In this document: positions 44,262 to 55,030 of the stretch, piece after piece
How the letters are laid out: the number at the start of each line of letters is the position of its first letter
How positions within the stretch are numbered: position 1 is the first letter of the stretch
Source: Manis javanica
Taxonomy: Eukaryota > Chordata > Mammalia > Pholidota > Manidae
Assembly: GCF_040802235.1 (NCBI RefSeq)
Contig: NC_133169.1
Location: 46,817,034-46,881,033, forward strand
Direction: 5' to 3'
DNA: 64,000 nt
Notes under the pieces: generated by a model
Seen by the model: only the letters and a program-made list of their open reading frames with translations
The model's database searches: none
What the model was told of the DNA's origin: nothing
Made by a program: the position numbers and the translations under genes

Positions 44262-46180
44262 TTTTTTCCAACTTTATTGAGATAATGTTGACATATAATA
44301 TAGCACTGTATAAATTTAAGGTGTACAATGTTCTAATACTCATATAACACCGTACAACTACCTCCAGAACGTTAGCTAACAACGGTGTGGTCGTGCTGGG
44401 GGCAGGGTGTGTTCTCCTCGGTCCTTGTCCCCACCACAACAAAGAATTGCAGGGCAGAGCCACAGCAGTGAAGAGTAGCAAAAATTTTATTTGTATGCAT
44501 TCTAAGGGAAGAACAGCCCAGAGTCAAGGGGGATATAGGCAGTTTTACTTGAAAAAAGCAGAAAGGAAGGGAAAACAGAGGGAGGGAAGGGAAGTGCATT
44601 GAAGTCCTGTTTGGCATTGGACAAATAACTTGGCAACGCCTAAAGCCAGGGTCACCTCGAATCTGCGTGGCATGGGAACTGAGGCCCTACCACCCAGGAT
44701 TTGGGGGAGCCAGAGCACTGGATGGAGTGAAATTATGTTCTAGGAACTTCCCAAAGAAAAGAGATTTTCAGGCAGGCTGCTGGAGAGCATGATGTACAGC
44801 TGCGGATGCATCCAGGTCATTCAGGCAATGGGAACTTGCAAGCCCAAGTCAGAACTCTCAGGAGCTCCTCCCTTCTTGTCTGAAGCAGGACAGAGAGAGT
44901 GACCACTTGTGCTTAAAGTCTGGAAAACAGAATGAAACAGCAGAGTGACAAAGATGCCACTGAGGAGCACAGAGACAAAATGTAATAATCTGAGCAGTAA
45001 GAAATCTTTAAAATTACACACTCCAAGAAAGGGGAGTGTGGGCAACCTCAGAGAGGGGGCACACCTAAGAATTTAGGGCCTGGGGTTTTATAGGGCCTTT
45101 TTGGGTAGTGGTCATCATGAGGGATGATGTATACAGGTGATTTATAATTCCTTTGATGTTTGTCTTAAGGATAGGGTTATGTAGGTGACTATGTTGCTTC
45201 AGGACTTCAGCACTTTTTGCCCAGACAGGTTTATTTACACTTCCAAGGTCTGTCTCCTGCCCTGGTTATAAAGGTACTTGACCAAGGGCTGGAGGAGGGG
45301 GGAAGAAATGCATATAAATTAAGTCAAAGAACAAGCGGGGCCTTTTTTGCAGGCTAAGCACAGTTTACAATGGCATGACCCTTGTCTCATTTCCCTGCCC
45401 TACATCATGAGATGCAGGGTAAAGAAGTCCATGATTGACTTTTCTTTATCTGGGGGAATATCACAACATTTCAAGTCTCTTCTGGCCTGTGAAACTGCAA
45501 CAAATTAAATTATTAACTCTTGAGTCCTTTCTGGCTCTCTTATTTTGTCTGGTTGACTCTCTGAGTCCCTTTTGTGGGCCTTACTGGCTTTATTCTCCTT
45601 CCACCCACTCATATCTATTTTTTCTGTTTAACAGTTGCATAATTATCTTTACTTTTTGTTGTGAGAACATTTAAGATATGCTCTCTCAGCAACCATTAAG
45701 CATGCAATACATTATATTATCAAAAATCACCAAGGTGTACATTAGATATCTGACATTATCATCTTCTAAACAGAACTTTATACTCTGATCAATAATTGCC
45801 ATTTCCTCCCAAATTATAACCACCATTTTACTCTCTATTCTTAGATGTTCATATTTTTTAGATTCTTTACATTTCTTTGTATGAATTATCTCAATTAAGA
45901 TAATGCTTTTAAGACGATTCATGTTGTGATAGATGGGAGTTTCCTTCCTTATAATAGCTGAAGAATGTTCCTTTTGTATATATATAAAATATAATCTTCG
46001 ACCATTTATCCACTGTGAGACACTGAGGTTGTTTCCATATTTTGGCTATTGTGAGTGATGTGGAAAGAAACATGAGAGGACAGATATTTCTTTGAGATCC
46101 TGTTTTTATTTCTTTTGCCACATACCTAGAAGTGGAACTGTTGGATCATTTGGTAGCTCTGTATTTAATTCTTTGAGAAA
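44262..46180 (-). mobile_element. Old L1 3' end split by an LTR element
   Basis: The 3' UTR starts at AACTTTATTGAGATAATGTTGACA (quoted in part; 44270) and reaches the GTTAGCTAAC motif at about 44371. After the inserted element it resumes at GCATAATTATCTTTACTTTT (about 45641), GAGAACATTTAAGATATGCT, and the ORF2 tail (CCATTTATCCACTGTGAGAC, ACCTAGAAGTGGAACTGTTG) to about 46180. Confidence 0.82.
44385..45636 (-). mobile_element. LTR retroelement fossil (class I-like LTR)
   Basis: On the minus strand an LTR-like order is visible: a possible start TGTTGTGATATTCCCCC near 45469, a TATA-type CCTATAAAACCCCAGGCCC near 45097, a long transcribed leader, AAATAAAATTTTTGC near 44490, and a further 100 bases ending near 44385. 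About 165 bases beyond the LTR start (45470-45636) may be internal sequence. No coding remnant is recognised, so it is close to a solo LTR. It interrupts an old L1 3' UTR and is therefore younger than that L1. The exact ends and the flanking repeat were not resolved. Confidence 0.5.
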
Positions 46181-47140
46181 ACTTCAGGAATAACAGAACC
46201 ATGATTATAAGAACAATAAAATTAAGAAAGGTCCTATTGGGATTGCTTTTAGATTATCAGTTATTTTGAATAAAATCTAACCTCTCTATGCTTACTATGC
46301 TGAGACTTCCATTCAACATTTTTATGTCCATTTGAGGAGTTTGGAAAATGTTACGTTATTGAAGTTGCACATTCTGGGGACATTTATTTCTATGTGTTAT
46401 ATGATGCCACTTTTTGCAGGGGCCTCTTTTTATACTTTTTCAATTGGCTGTCCTTGGGTTAGAGGAAAGATATGATTTACTCTAATTAGTAGCTACCTGA
46501 TTGAAGTCTTAGTAGGTATTTTTAATTGATTTCATTGTTCCTGCTATGATGCTTCACAGGGATTTTCTCATTTAATCTTTAACCCTATGCAGTAGAAATA
46601 GCTATTGCCTTGAACGAGCCCTTTAGTGTCCATCCTAGCCTGCCACTCCAAACGTCTTCGCCTTGCTCCATCATACTGCCTAGACTCCAGGCCTGTGGGA
46701 TCTCATCATGTTTGGAGAGACAGCAGCACATTCTTTTAAGAATCCTAACAAACTCTACTTCTCTTTCTGGATTACATTCTTCACCAATACTTTAAAGAAT
46801 ATTTTCTCTCTGCAAAAACTATACCTTCTCAGAAAATTCTCTTCAATTTAACTCCCCTCCAATGTGTTTCTGTTTCAGTGTTTTGGTTTATATTCCATTA
46901 AATGCTACATCATGATTCAGTCCTTTATTTTATCCAACACCCAGAATGAGCTTGGAAGTATTTTTTTAAGTACACCTTCTACACATAATGTATATTTAGA
47001 TCATACTAATTTACTCAGTATGTTGATACCTTTCAATCAAATTCAATCAGTCTTCCATGGTCACATTTATACATTTTGATCCATTTTTGCATGTTTTTAC
47101 TATTTCATTTGCATTTGTTTAATATCCTTTGTTTATTTAT
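46181..47140. other. Intergenic with one MIR
   Basis: Nothing else recognised besides the MIR-like repeat at 46540-46612. Confidence 0.45.
46540..46612. repeat. MIR-like ancient SINE
   Basis: CACAGGGATTTTCTCATTTA followed by ATCTTTAACCCTATGCAGTA matches the MIR core (TCATTTAATCCTCACAACAACCCTATGAGGTA). Confidence 0.6.
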
Positions 47141-47145
47141 TTATT

Positions 47146-47330
47146 TTGAAGTATAATAACATACAATGTAATATTAGTTTCAAGCATGCAAAATGGCAGT
47201 TTGGGAGTTATCTACATTATTAAATGCTCTGCTTAACTACTGGAGTTGCTACTTGTCAACATAGAAAGGCATTCCAGAATTTTGACTGTTATTTTCTGTG
47301 CTGTTCTTTCATGTTGTTCAGTTTTCATGA
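47146..47330 (-). mobile_element. L1 3'-UTR fragment
   Basis: TTTGAAGTATAATAACATAC, TTAGTTTCAAGCATGCAAAA, TTAAATGCTCTGCTTAACTA, TGTCAACATAGAAAGGCATT: fifth copy of the same L1 3'-end type. Confidence 0.72.
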
Positions 47331-49100
47331 AAGTGTTACTTTTTATTTGAATAATTGAATCTCTGTTGCCTCCCATTTATTATTTTTATTGGGTTTGGAA
47401 GATGTCCACTTAACTTACAATCTTGTTTGTCATGGCAAGACAGAAACACCTACACACACATCTTTGCCTCAGAAGGAAATATGATGGATTTTGTTTTTGT
47501 TTCCTATGCTCCCCTATTTTTACGGTTATTCAGGATTTTAGTACCCAATTTTACAAATATGCTACATATACAAATGTATATGAAACATTAAGTGTGACTA
47601 GAAGATTAACTTGTTTCTATGCTTAACTTACTTTCTTATAAAACAAATATCAACCAATATATTATTTCTTTACTAGTGTAAATACTATAGTAATAAGTTT
47701 AGAATGTTGTATGTGGTAATCTTTTTAATGTTTTGTATGTGTCATATTTTAATTCTTTACTTTCTCACTACTACCTTAAAGAATTGGTAATCTAGCTACT
47801 TTCTAGAATCCAATGTGCCTAATATAATATTGGATGCAAATCCAGCTTGTTTATACATATTTTGTTTCTTTCCTCATAGATTTTGTGTTCTTTACTGTTA
47901 GTACATAACATAGTTACATATTTTACCATGTTACTAATTTACATAACAGTTCTTATGACATGCAAAGTTTGATTTTTAAAAAATTTCTATGTGTGCTTTA
48001 TCCAGCCCTGTTCCTTGCTTACCTCTGTGACTTTGAAGACAAGTTCTCCTTTTATCTCAGAAATCATTTTTACCATTTTGTCATGTTAGCCTGTCTTCTT
48101 TGCTCCTGCTGTGAATGTCTTATGTGGTGTGCTGAGCAGGCTGCCCTTGCTCCTGAGGGATGCTTGTGCTCATTCTTTTACAACTCCAGGGTCAGTGAAG
48201 TCATGCTGCAAAATTGAATATGGTGATAGTGAAGATATTCACACAACTGAAACAGGCAAGCACTGCAAATCATTCAAATTAGTGGGGTTTTGTTTTGTTT
48301 TATGGGACAGATGCTTTATTATTGCATAATTTTCTCTAAGTATTTTATGATTTTTAAAATTTTATACACATACATTTTTTCTTTCTCATGATATTCAGGG
48401 CATATGCTTTGACTTTAACTTCCACTTGCTAAATTAGTTTTCACTGATGCACATTCAACTACTGTCTTTACTATTTTTTTCTTCTCAATCTTTTTTAAAA
48501 GAAAATTCATAATCCAGTTGTTTTAACCTTTCTATTTTTGAAACTTTTTAGTTTTTTCAATTTACTTTATTAAGAATCTTTCTCAATATGCAGTAATTAT
48601 TTTTCTTTTACTTTACTTCCTTTTTTTCTTTTTTCTTTTTGGATTCTAAGTTTAGAGATTCTTTTTGATGAGCTTGGTTTTACTTATATGTGTGGAAAAT
48701 CTTCATTGTATTCCCTTTCTATATTTAAGAGTATGTGTTTGCTTTGTCCATTTTTTTTCTGGGAATGAAAAATCAATCTGCACAGTCCTCACTAGCACAT
48801 AAAATGTAACACTTTTACGATACAAAATATATATACCCAAACATACCAACAGTGTGCCAAAATTCAACATAAATATTACATAGAGCATGTTGTCTTAGCA
48901 CTGGTGCATTTAGCTGGCATCTGTAATGGAAATGTAAGTAGCTTTTCGGAGAACTTGGGAAAATGCTTCCACTTCTCTGACAAGATCCCAGTGATCCACT
49001 AATAATATAGTTGTGAAGGCTAAACAGATTAACATATTCTAACATGTACCATGCATTAGTTACTAATCTGAATTCTGTATATATTACATTGTGTCAAAAT
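47331..49100. other. AT-rich spacer, nothing recognised
   Basis: No gene or clear repeat; T-rich at 48470-48660. Confidence 0.5.
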
Positions 49101-49104
49101 TTCA

Positions 49105-49180
49105 AGAGGCCAACAAGGGTGGGCACCCTGTAAACTTATGAGATGAAGAAACTGAGGTGCAAGTGATGAAATGATGGATC
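49105..49180. repeat. MIR-like ancient SINE
   Basis: TGAGATGAAGAAACTGAGGT matches the MIR core motif GATGAGGAAACTGAGGC; the flanks are poorly kept. Confidence 0.45.
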
Positions 49181-50380
49181 ACGGAGCCCCGGGGCCCCCG
49201 TGCTGGCTTAAAACACTGACATTTTGGACAGTTCAATTGGGTTGTTTTGTCTATTAGAAACATCCTGTGAGTTTGTTCCTGGCTTGTGAAAGTGCCTCCA
49301 TTCTTCAGGCAGAAACCCTGAGGATGAGTGGGGAGCACTGCTTTCCTGGAATCTAGCTGAAGCTGGTTTCCGGAGGAGCAGAAGAGGATCCGGGGGTCAA
49401 TGTGCTCACACCGCACGAAGCCTGGAGGCAGCCCTCCCTGGGCGCTGTCTTCCATGCTGGGCCATGAGGTGGCTGCTGGAACGCTGGAACGTTTCCTCTG
49501 CTCCTTGGTCTCCATGACCCACAAAATTTCACCTTAGGAGCCCTCAAAATGTCAGTGGAACTAAGACTCTCCTTCTGTTCAAATTATTGTCTCTGATCTT
49601 TATCAGTGTGTTGACATGTTCAAGTATCCTAGAATTTCTTGATATATAATAGTTGAGTTTATTTACAATACATTCAGGTTCCCTCACTTTCTAAAACCAA
49701 TTGTCTCCTGCATTGCCCCTGGGCACCTGCTATTATGGGTGCTCAGAGCTGTGTTCCCAGGGGTTTCCTCTAATGCCACTGGCAAGCCCACACTTTTAAG
49801 TTAAACATGGAGGATCTTGTTATAAAACAGAACAATTCCTATCAGAAACTCAGTCATCTCAAGGGAATGTACCTTCATCCTTGCCAATGACTGAAACATT
49901 GCACCTTCTTCAGATTCTGGCTTACTTATAATATCTAAGAAAATAATTTGTGAGTCTCTGTTGTTACTAATCTATTTTTCCCTCTATTCACCTTTCTCCA
50001 TGAATTTCTCCTGGATTCTCCTGCACTCCTCACTTGTTTTTGAGAAAGTCTGTAAATGAGATTAGAATAGAAAATACAGAACAGAATAGAAAAACACTCA
50101 GGTGACTAATGGTCTCAGTTTTCAATCTCTAAATCAAATAGGGACATTTTACATAAGTCTGTTTCTATTTAAGAGAGAGTTTCTTTAGCAATGTCAGAAT
50201 GTTAGGTTTTCCTTTTCCTTTTTTTTGTTTGAAACAGTTTTATTTACTATATACATTGATTTAAAATTGATATATACAAAATTGTACTATACAGAAATTT
50301 AAATTGCTGATGGGACAGCTTGCTTAATAATTTTTTCAGTGATTTGCTATTCTTGTTCATTTTTCTTCACCAGTTATTTT
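49181..50380. other. Intergenic, nothing recognised
   Basis: A GC-richer patch (49180-49530) has an open minus frame of 140 codons with no recognisable domain; treated as chance. Confidence 0.4.
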
Positions 50381-50384
50381 GTAG

Positions 50385-50560
50385 ACCTCTTTTATTTTAA
50401 ATATTTTACAAGTGTTAAATTTATGGGAAAAGTAAGATCATTTTCTAGACAAGAAAATTATGATTCAAAGGTGTTTGATAGCCAGCTCATAGCTGTAATG
50501 CAAGTGTTCAGCAGAGCTGGGATGTAAGACACATTTCCCCAATGCTGCAGTTTCAGCTCT
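50385..50560. repeat. MIR-like ancient SINE
   Basis: CTAGACAAGAAAATTATGAT, AGCCAGCTCATAGCTGTAAT and TTCAGCAGAGCTGGGATGTA follow the MIR 3' half (CACACAGCTAGTAAGTGGCAGAGCTGGGAT). Confidence 0.5.
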
Positions 50561-51150
50561 TCCATTCAGCCACATGGAAATTCAATCTAAAACCTAAGAC
50601 TGATTAGTAAGGGAGAAAAAAGGTTTTTAATTTTGCATTCCAACTGTGAAGTCTCATTGCATTTCTACAATATAGCAGCAGTACCAAATATGAAGTTTTG
50701 TGAAGAAAAACTAGGCAGTTTTTTAAAGACCTCAGTCTTCAGAATGAAAATGGCATAACCTTGCCAGAGCTATATAAAAATATTTTAGGAATCATTTTAA
50801 CCAAATTAATCATATGACACTATCAATAAAGTGTCAAAAGTATAAAAGCACTCAAGGGGGAAAATTGCCATCAGTGGAATAGGAAAGGGAATAAACATAG
50901 AGGTGGTGACAGCCTTAAAAACAGTGAGCTGCATTTTGCCAAAGTTAGCAGATAAACGGGAAAAGAAGAGTAAATATATAAAATTATTTTGTATCAAAAT
51001 TATTTAAATGCTGTAAGAACATCATTTAGAATTTTTTAATGGATATGTTGATGTTGAATTGGGCTGGGGAACAGATATGTTACTCTACTAGATGGGTTAA
51101 AATCTTAATTATAATAAAGAGCCCTGAGTTGAAGACATCCCATGTTTTTG
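50561..51150. other. AT-rich spacer
   Basis: Nothing recognised. Confidence 0.5.
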
Positions 51151-51289
51151 GCCAGGGACCAGGAGTATGGACATATAAGGCCATATACAAAATGGTCGGA
51201 AACAGGTCTCACAGTCCACTCAGTGTTCAGTACATTGGATATCAGTTGAGTGACGTTGCTGATCTGGATCACACTGACTGAATAGTCAC

Positions 51290-51480
51290 CCCAAACAGGG
51301 ATTTCATGGCGCCCACGGCACCCAGCCATCCGAGATGGGGTCCGAAGTATCACCGCAGCCAGATACGGCTGCGCAGGGCCAGGAGCCTTCGCGGAGCTGC
51401 TGGGCCACGGGCGGGGCGCTGGCTCAGACACGTGTGCTTCGGCTTTGCTCCTCTTAGATGTTCATGGCTTAATAAACTTA
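51290..51480. other. Isolated CpG-rich patch with AATAAA
   Basis: About a dozen CpG dinucleotides in 140 bases (for example CTTCGCGGAGCTGC, GGGCGGGGCGCTGG) within otherwise CpG-poor DNA, followed by CATGGCTTAATAAACTTATG at about 51465. It could be a worn LTR, a small retrocopy end or a CpG-rich regulatory patch about 0.85 kb upstream of the OR14 pseudogene. No match recognised. Confidence 0.35.
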
Positions 51481-52281
51481 TGAGGCTTTTTAACTCACCA
51501 GTATTTTCATCCTAAAAGTACATAAACTTTTTAATTTTCAGAGTTGAGTGTTAAAAAGCATAATATATAAATAATTCAATTAAATATAGCAGTCTAAACA
51601 AATAAAAGCATTTCTAAATATTCACTTTGTTGATTTTTGTATCTATATGAGGGAAGGAACAGAAAAAATCTACAAAGAAGTTCATAAAATATATTTTAAA
51701 AGAAAGTGAGAGATGAGGATTTAAACATCAAAATAGAACATGGTAATAATTGCTAGAAAGTAGTATATATAGCTGGTCAGAAGACTATTAGAAAAATTCT
51801 TGATAAATTTCCAAAGGAAATGGGTTTCAAAACCCTAGTGGTAGAAGTGGACATAAATGTTTTTCTGCCTGGTATGCACAGAATGGATTGTGAATGTAAT
51901 TCTAGCTTTGAGGTATCTAATAAAGAGTAGCCTTCAATCTGTAGTCAGATTCTTTTTTTTTCATCAACTAACCATGCGTTAATATTTATAAAATACTTCT
52001 AACGAGTCAGGATGTATAGAAATGACCTATATTAACTCAATCTTCCAGGCAAACCTTTGATACTAATACTCATTTTATAGTAAGTTATAAACAGGTATGC
52101 AAATAGTTGCACAAACTCTTAAAGACTCTGTCCACCTCAAACAAGGAAATAAGGCACATAAGCAGGGAAAATGAAGGAAAAAAATATTTTTTCATGCTAC
52201 TCAATACTAGAGAGAATAAAATTGTATACATGGGAGTTGATAAACATACATAGTCTAATTGTTTCCATCTTTTGATTTTCC
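51481..52281. other. Spacer upstream of OR14 pseudogene
   Basis: AT-rich. A weak MIR-like stretch lies at about 52030-52110 (ACTAATACTCATTTTATAGT). No exon recognised. Confidence 0.35.
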
Positions 52282-53252
52282 ATGCTTGAGGGATTACTCA
52301 TGTCCAAAGAAAAGTACCCAACACTCTCCGACTCTAGCATGGTGATTGAATTCGTGCTTCTGGTATTTTCAGATGTGCTGGAGCTCAGAGCCTCGCACGC
52401 CGTGCTGTTCCTACTGATATACTTGGCGACCCTCACGGGGAACCTTCTGATTGTCACGGTAACCACCTTTGAGCAGGGTCATCACACTCCCATGTACTTC
52501 TTCCTCAGGAATCTGTCTGTCCTGGACATGTGCTACATTTCTGTCACTGTGCCCAAGGCCTGTGTTGTCTTCCTACTGGACAGTGGGGTGATCTCCGTGG
52601 CTGGATGTGCAGCTCAGATCTTCTTGGTGCTGGTCTTTGCTTTACCAGAGCTGCTGTTTCTCACCGTCATGGCCTGTGACCGCTATGTGGCCGTCTGCTG
52701 GCCCCTCTGCTAACCTGCAGTCATGAGCCCTCGGGTCTGTGTCCAGATGAACCTGGCCTCCATCCTCAGTGCTGTGGTCAACTCAGGGTTCCACACTGAG
52801 TGTACAACACATTCCAGCTATTCTTCTGTCGGTCCAACGTGGTCCACCAGTTCTTCCGTGACATCCCCTCCCTGCTGAGGCTCTCCTGCTCTGACACTTT
52901 GAGCAATGAAATCGCCATTTTTGTCTGTTCTGTGGGGATTGCAGGTGGCTGCTTTGCCTTCATCGCTGTGTCTTATGTTTACGTATTTGCTACTGTGCTC
53001 AGGGCTCCAACCGGAAGAGAGCGAGGAAAGGCCTTTTCCGCCTGTGTCCCTCACACCCTTGTGGTAACAGTGTCTGTCAGCTCAGCCGCTGCCGTGCGTG
53101 TGAAGCCAAGCTCCACCCCGCCCACAATTCAGGACACGGTCACATCCATGCTCTACAGTATAGTCCCTCCCCTCTCGAACCCTGTTATTTATAGTCTTAG
53201 AAATCAGCAGATAAAGGAGGCTGTACAGAGAACTATGAGAAGGTTTTATTAA
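52282..53252 (+). pseudogene. Olfactory receptor, family 14, pseudogene
   Basis: The receptor similarity begins near 52324. The Met of the family start MxNST is replaced by Leu (LSDSS), leaving Met at 52339 (MVIEF) or upstream Mets as possible starts. TM1 (LATLTGNLLIVTV), HTPMYFFLRNLSVLDMC, the MACDRYVAVCWPL motif after TM3 and SCSDTLSNE are clear. A TAA at 52711-52713 replaces the Tyr of PLHYP. A net five-base gain near 52795-52802 shifts the frame in the second extracellular loop. The rest (VVHQFFRDIPSLL, KAFSACVPHTLVV in TM6, NPVIYSLRNQQIK in TM7) runs in the new frame to the stop at 53252. So it has two frame breaks plus loss of the start. It is closely related to the intact gene at 57214-58155, which faces it tail to tail. 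Confidence 0.94.
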
Positions 53253-53865
53253 GAAGATTATCATTATTTCAATGCATTTCTTCTTTGATGAGGTGAGTTG
53301 AAAATGCTTCAAGATTAGTTTTTTGTCTATTTCCAACTTTAAGGGCTTGATTTATTTCTAAGCGACAATCAGTATATCATCTCAATATAGAAAAAATATA
53401 TAATTGTTTTTCCTCTCCAAAAACACACATTTCCTCATTCCTGAAACATTCTGCTAAAGACTGTTATCGTTTGTTAAATATTTACCTTTCCAGTTTTTCC
53501 CCTTTAGATCTAGTAAGTTTTAGAACAGATAAATTGTATATTAACTTTTATCTCTCTTTGCAATTATGAATCATTCATTCATCCTATATTTTAAATATTC
53601 CTTAAAATTCATGAAACATGAAAACTGGTTAAAATAACACTAAAATATAACTTTTAATAATTAGGTGAAGAGGTGAAATGGGATTTAGGGCAGTCGAAAA
53701 CTGTATATGATACTGCAAAGTGAATTCATGACATATGAGCTTATTAAGACTCACAGAGCTATAAAATACAAAGAGAAAATTCTAATGTAAAATGCAGGTT
53801 TTTGTTAATGTGTCATTATTGGTTCATCAATTATAACAAATTTACAATCCCATGAATTTGTGTCT
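53253..53865. other. AT-rich spacer
   Basis: Nothing recognised. Confidence 0.5.
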
Positions 53866-54585
53866 CCTTCAATTTCTTTCATCAGGGTCTTAGAGTTTTT
53901 AGAGTACAGGTGTTTCACCTCCTTGATTAGGTTTATTCCTACATATTTTATTCTTTTTGGATACAATTTCCAATGCAATATTTTCCTGATTTCTGTTTAT
54001 GCTTGTTAATTGTAAATACATAGGAATGCAACAAATTTCTGTATATTAATTTTGTATCCCGCAACTTTGCTAAATCCAGTTATTAGCTCTAATAGGTTTT
54101 TGTGGACTCTTTAGGTTTTTCTGTCTATAATATCATGTCATCTGCAAATAGTGACAGTTTAACTTCTTCCTTGCCAATTTGGATGCCTTTTATTTATTTT
54201 ACTTGTCTGACTGCCATGGCTAGGACTTCCAGTATTATGTTGAATAAAAGTTGTGAGGGTGGGCATCTTTGTCTTGTTCCTGATCTGAGAGGAAAAGCTT
54301 TTCACCACTGAGTGTGGTTTTAGCTTTGGCTTTATTTTATATGACTTTTAATATTTGGAAGTATGTTTTCTCTATAACCATTTGTTGAAAGTGTTTTCAT
54401 GAATGGATGTTGAATCCTGTCAAATGTTTTTTGGCATCTATTGGGATGTTCACATAGTTTTTATCCTTCCTTCTGTTAATGTGTTTTTTCACAGTGATAG
54501 ATATATGAATATTAGACTGTCCTTGAATCCCTGGAATAAGTGTCAATTGATTGTGATGGAAGATTATTTTTATGTATTTTTTAAA
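53866..54585 (-). mobile_element. Old L1 ORF2, inverted 5' segment
   Basis: The minus-strand translation gives RT pieces TLIPGIQGQSNIHI and IDAKKHLTGFNIHS. The plus-strand reading shows CATCTGCAAATAGTGACAGT and CTTGTTCCTGATCTGAGAGG, standard L1 RT-region sequence in reverse. It covers roughly ORF2 residues 590-770 (by comparison with human L1) and meets the forward piece at about 54585. Confidence 0.85.
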
Positions 54586-55030
54586 TACAGTTTTCCCAAA
54601 GCAATTTACAGATTCAATACAATTTCTATCAAAATACCAATGGCATTTTTCAGTGAACAAGATTGAATAATTCTCAAATTTATTTAGAACTACGAAAGAT
54701 CCAAAATAGCCAAGGGAATCTTGGGAAACAAAAATAGAGCTCCCTGATATCAAGCTACAGTAATCGTAACAGTGTGGTGCTGACACAAGAAGAATGGACC
54801 TATAGATCAATGGAGCAGAATGGAGACCCCAGAGAGAATAAACTCGCAAATGTATGGTCAACAAATATATGACAAAGGAGACAAGAATGTACAATTGAGT
54901 AAAAAGGGACTCTTCCATAGTTGGTATTGGGAAAATTGGACAGTTACAAGTAAGAGAAGGAAACTGGATTACTGTCTAATACCATATACTAAAAACTTAA
55001 ATATAAGACATGAGATATCATCCCCTTATC
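54586..55030 (+). mobile_element. Old L1 ORF2, forward segment of the same insertion
   Basis: CAAAGCAATTTACAGATTCA, CCAAAATAGCCAAGGGAATC and GATCAATGGAGCAGAATGGA follow L1 ORF2 in sense just downstream of the part found inverted at 53866-54585. This is the layout left by 5' inversion (twin priming). The forward piece ends near 55030 without a 3' UTR. Confidence 0.85.

Noticed and set aside
49102-49524. Minus-strand 140-codon open frame as a gene
   Set aside because: No recognisable domain, partly overlaps a MIR-like repeat, and lies in a GC-richer patch where long frames arise by chance.
54397-54918. 173-codon minus frame as a novel protein
   Set aside because: It spans the joint of an inverted L1; one half is L1 ORF2 and the other is antisense L1.
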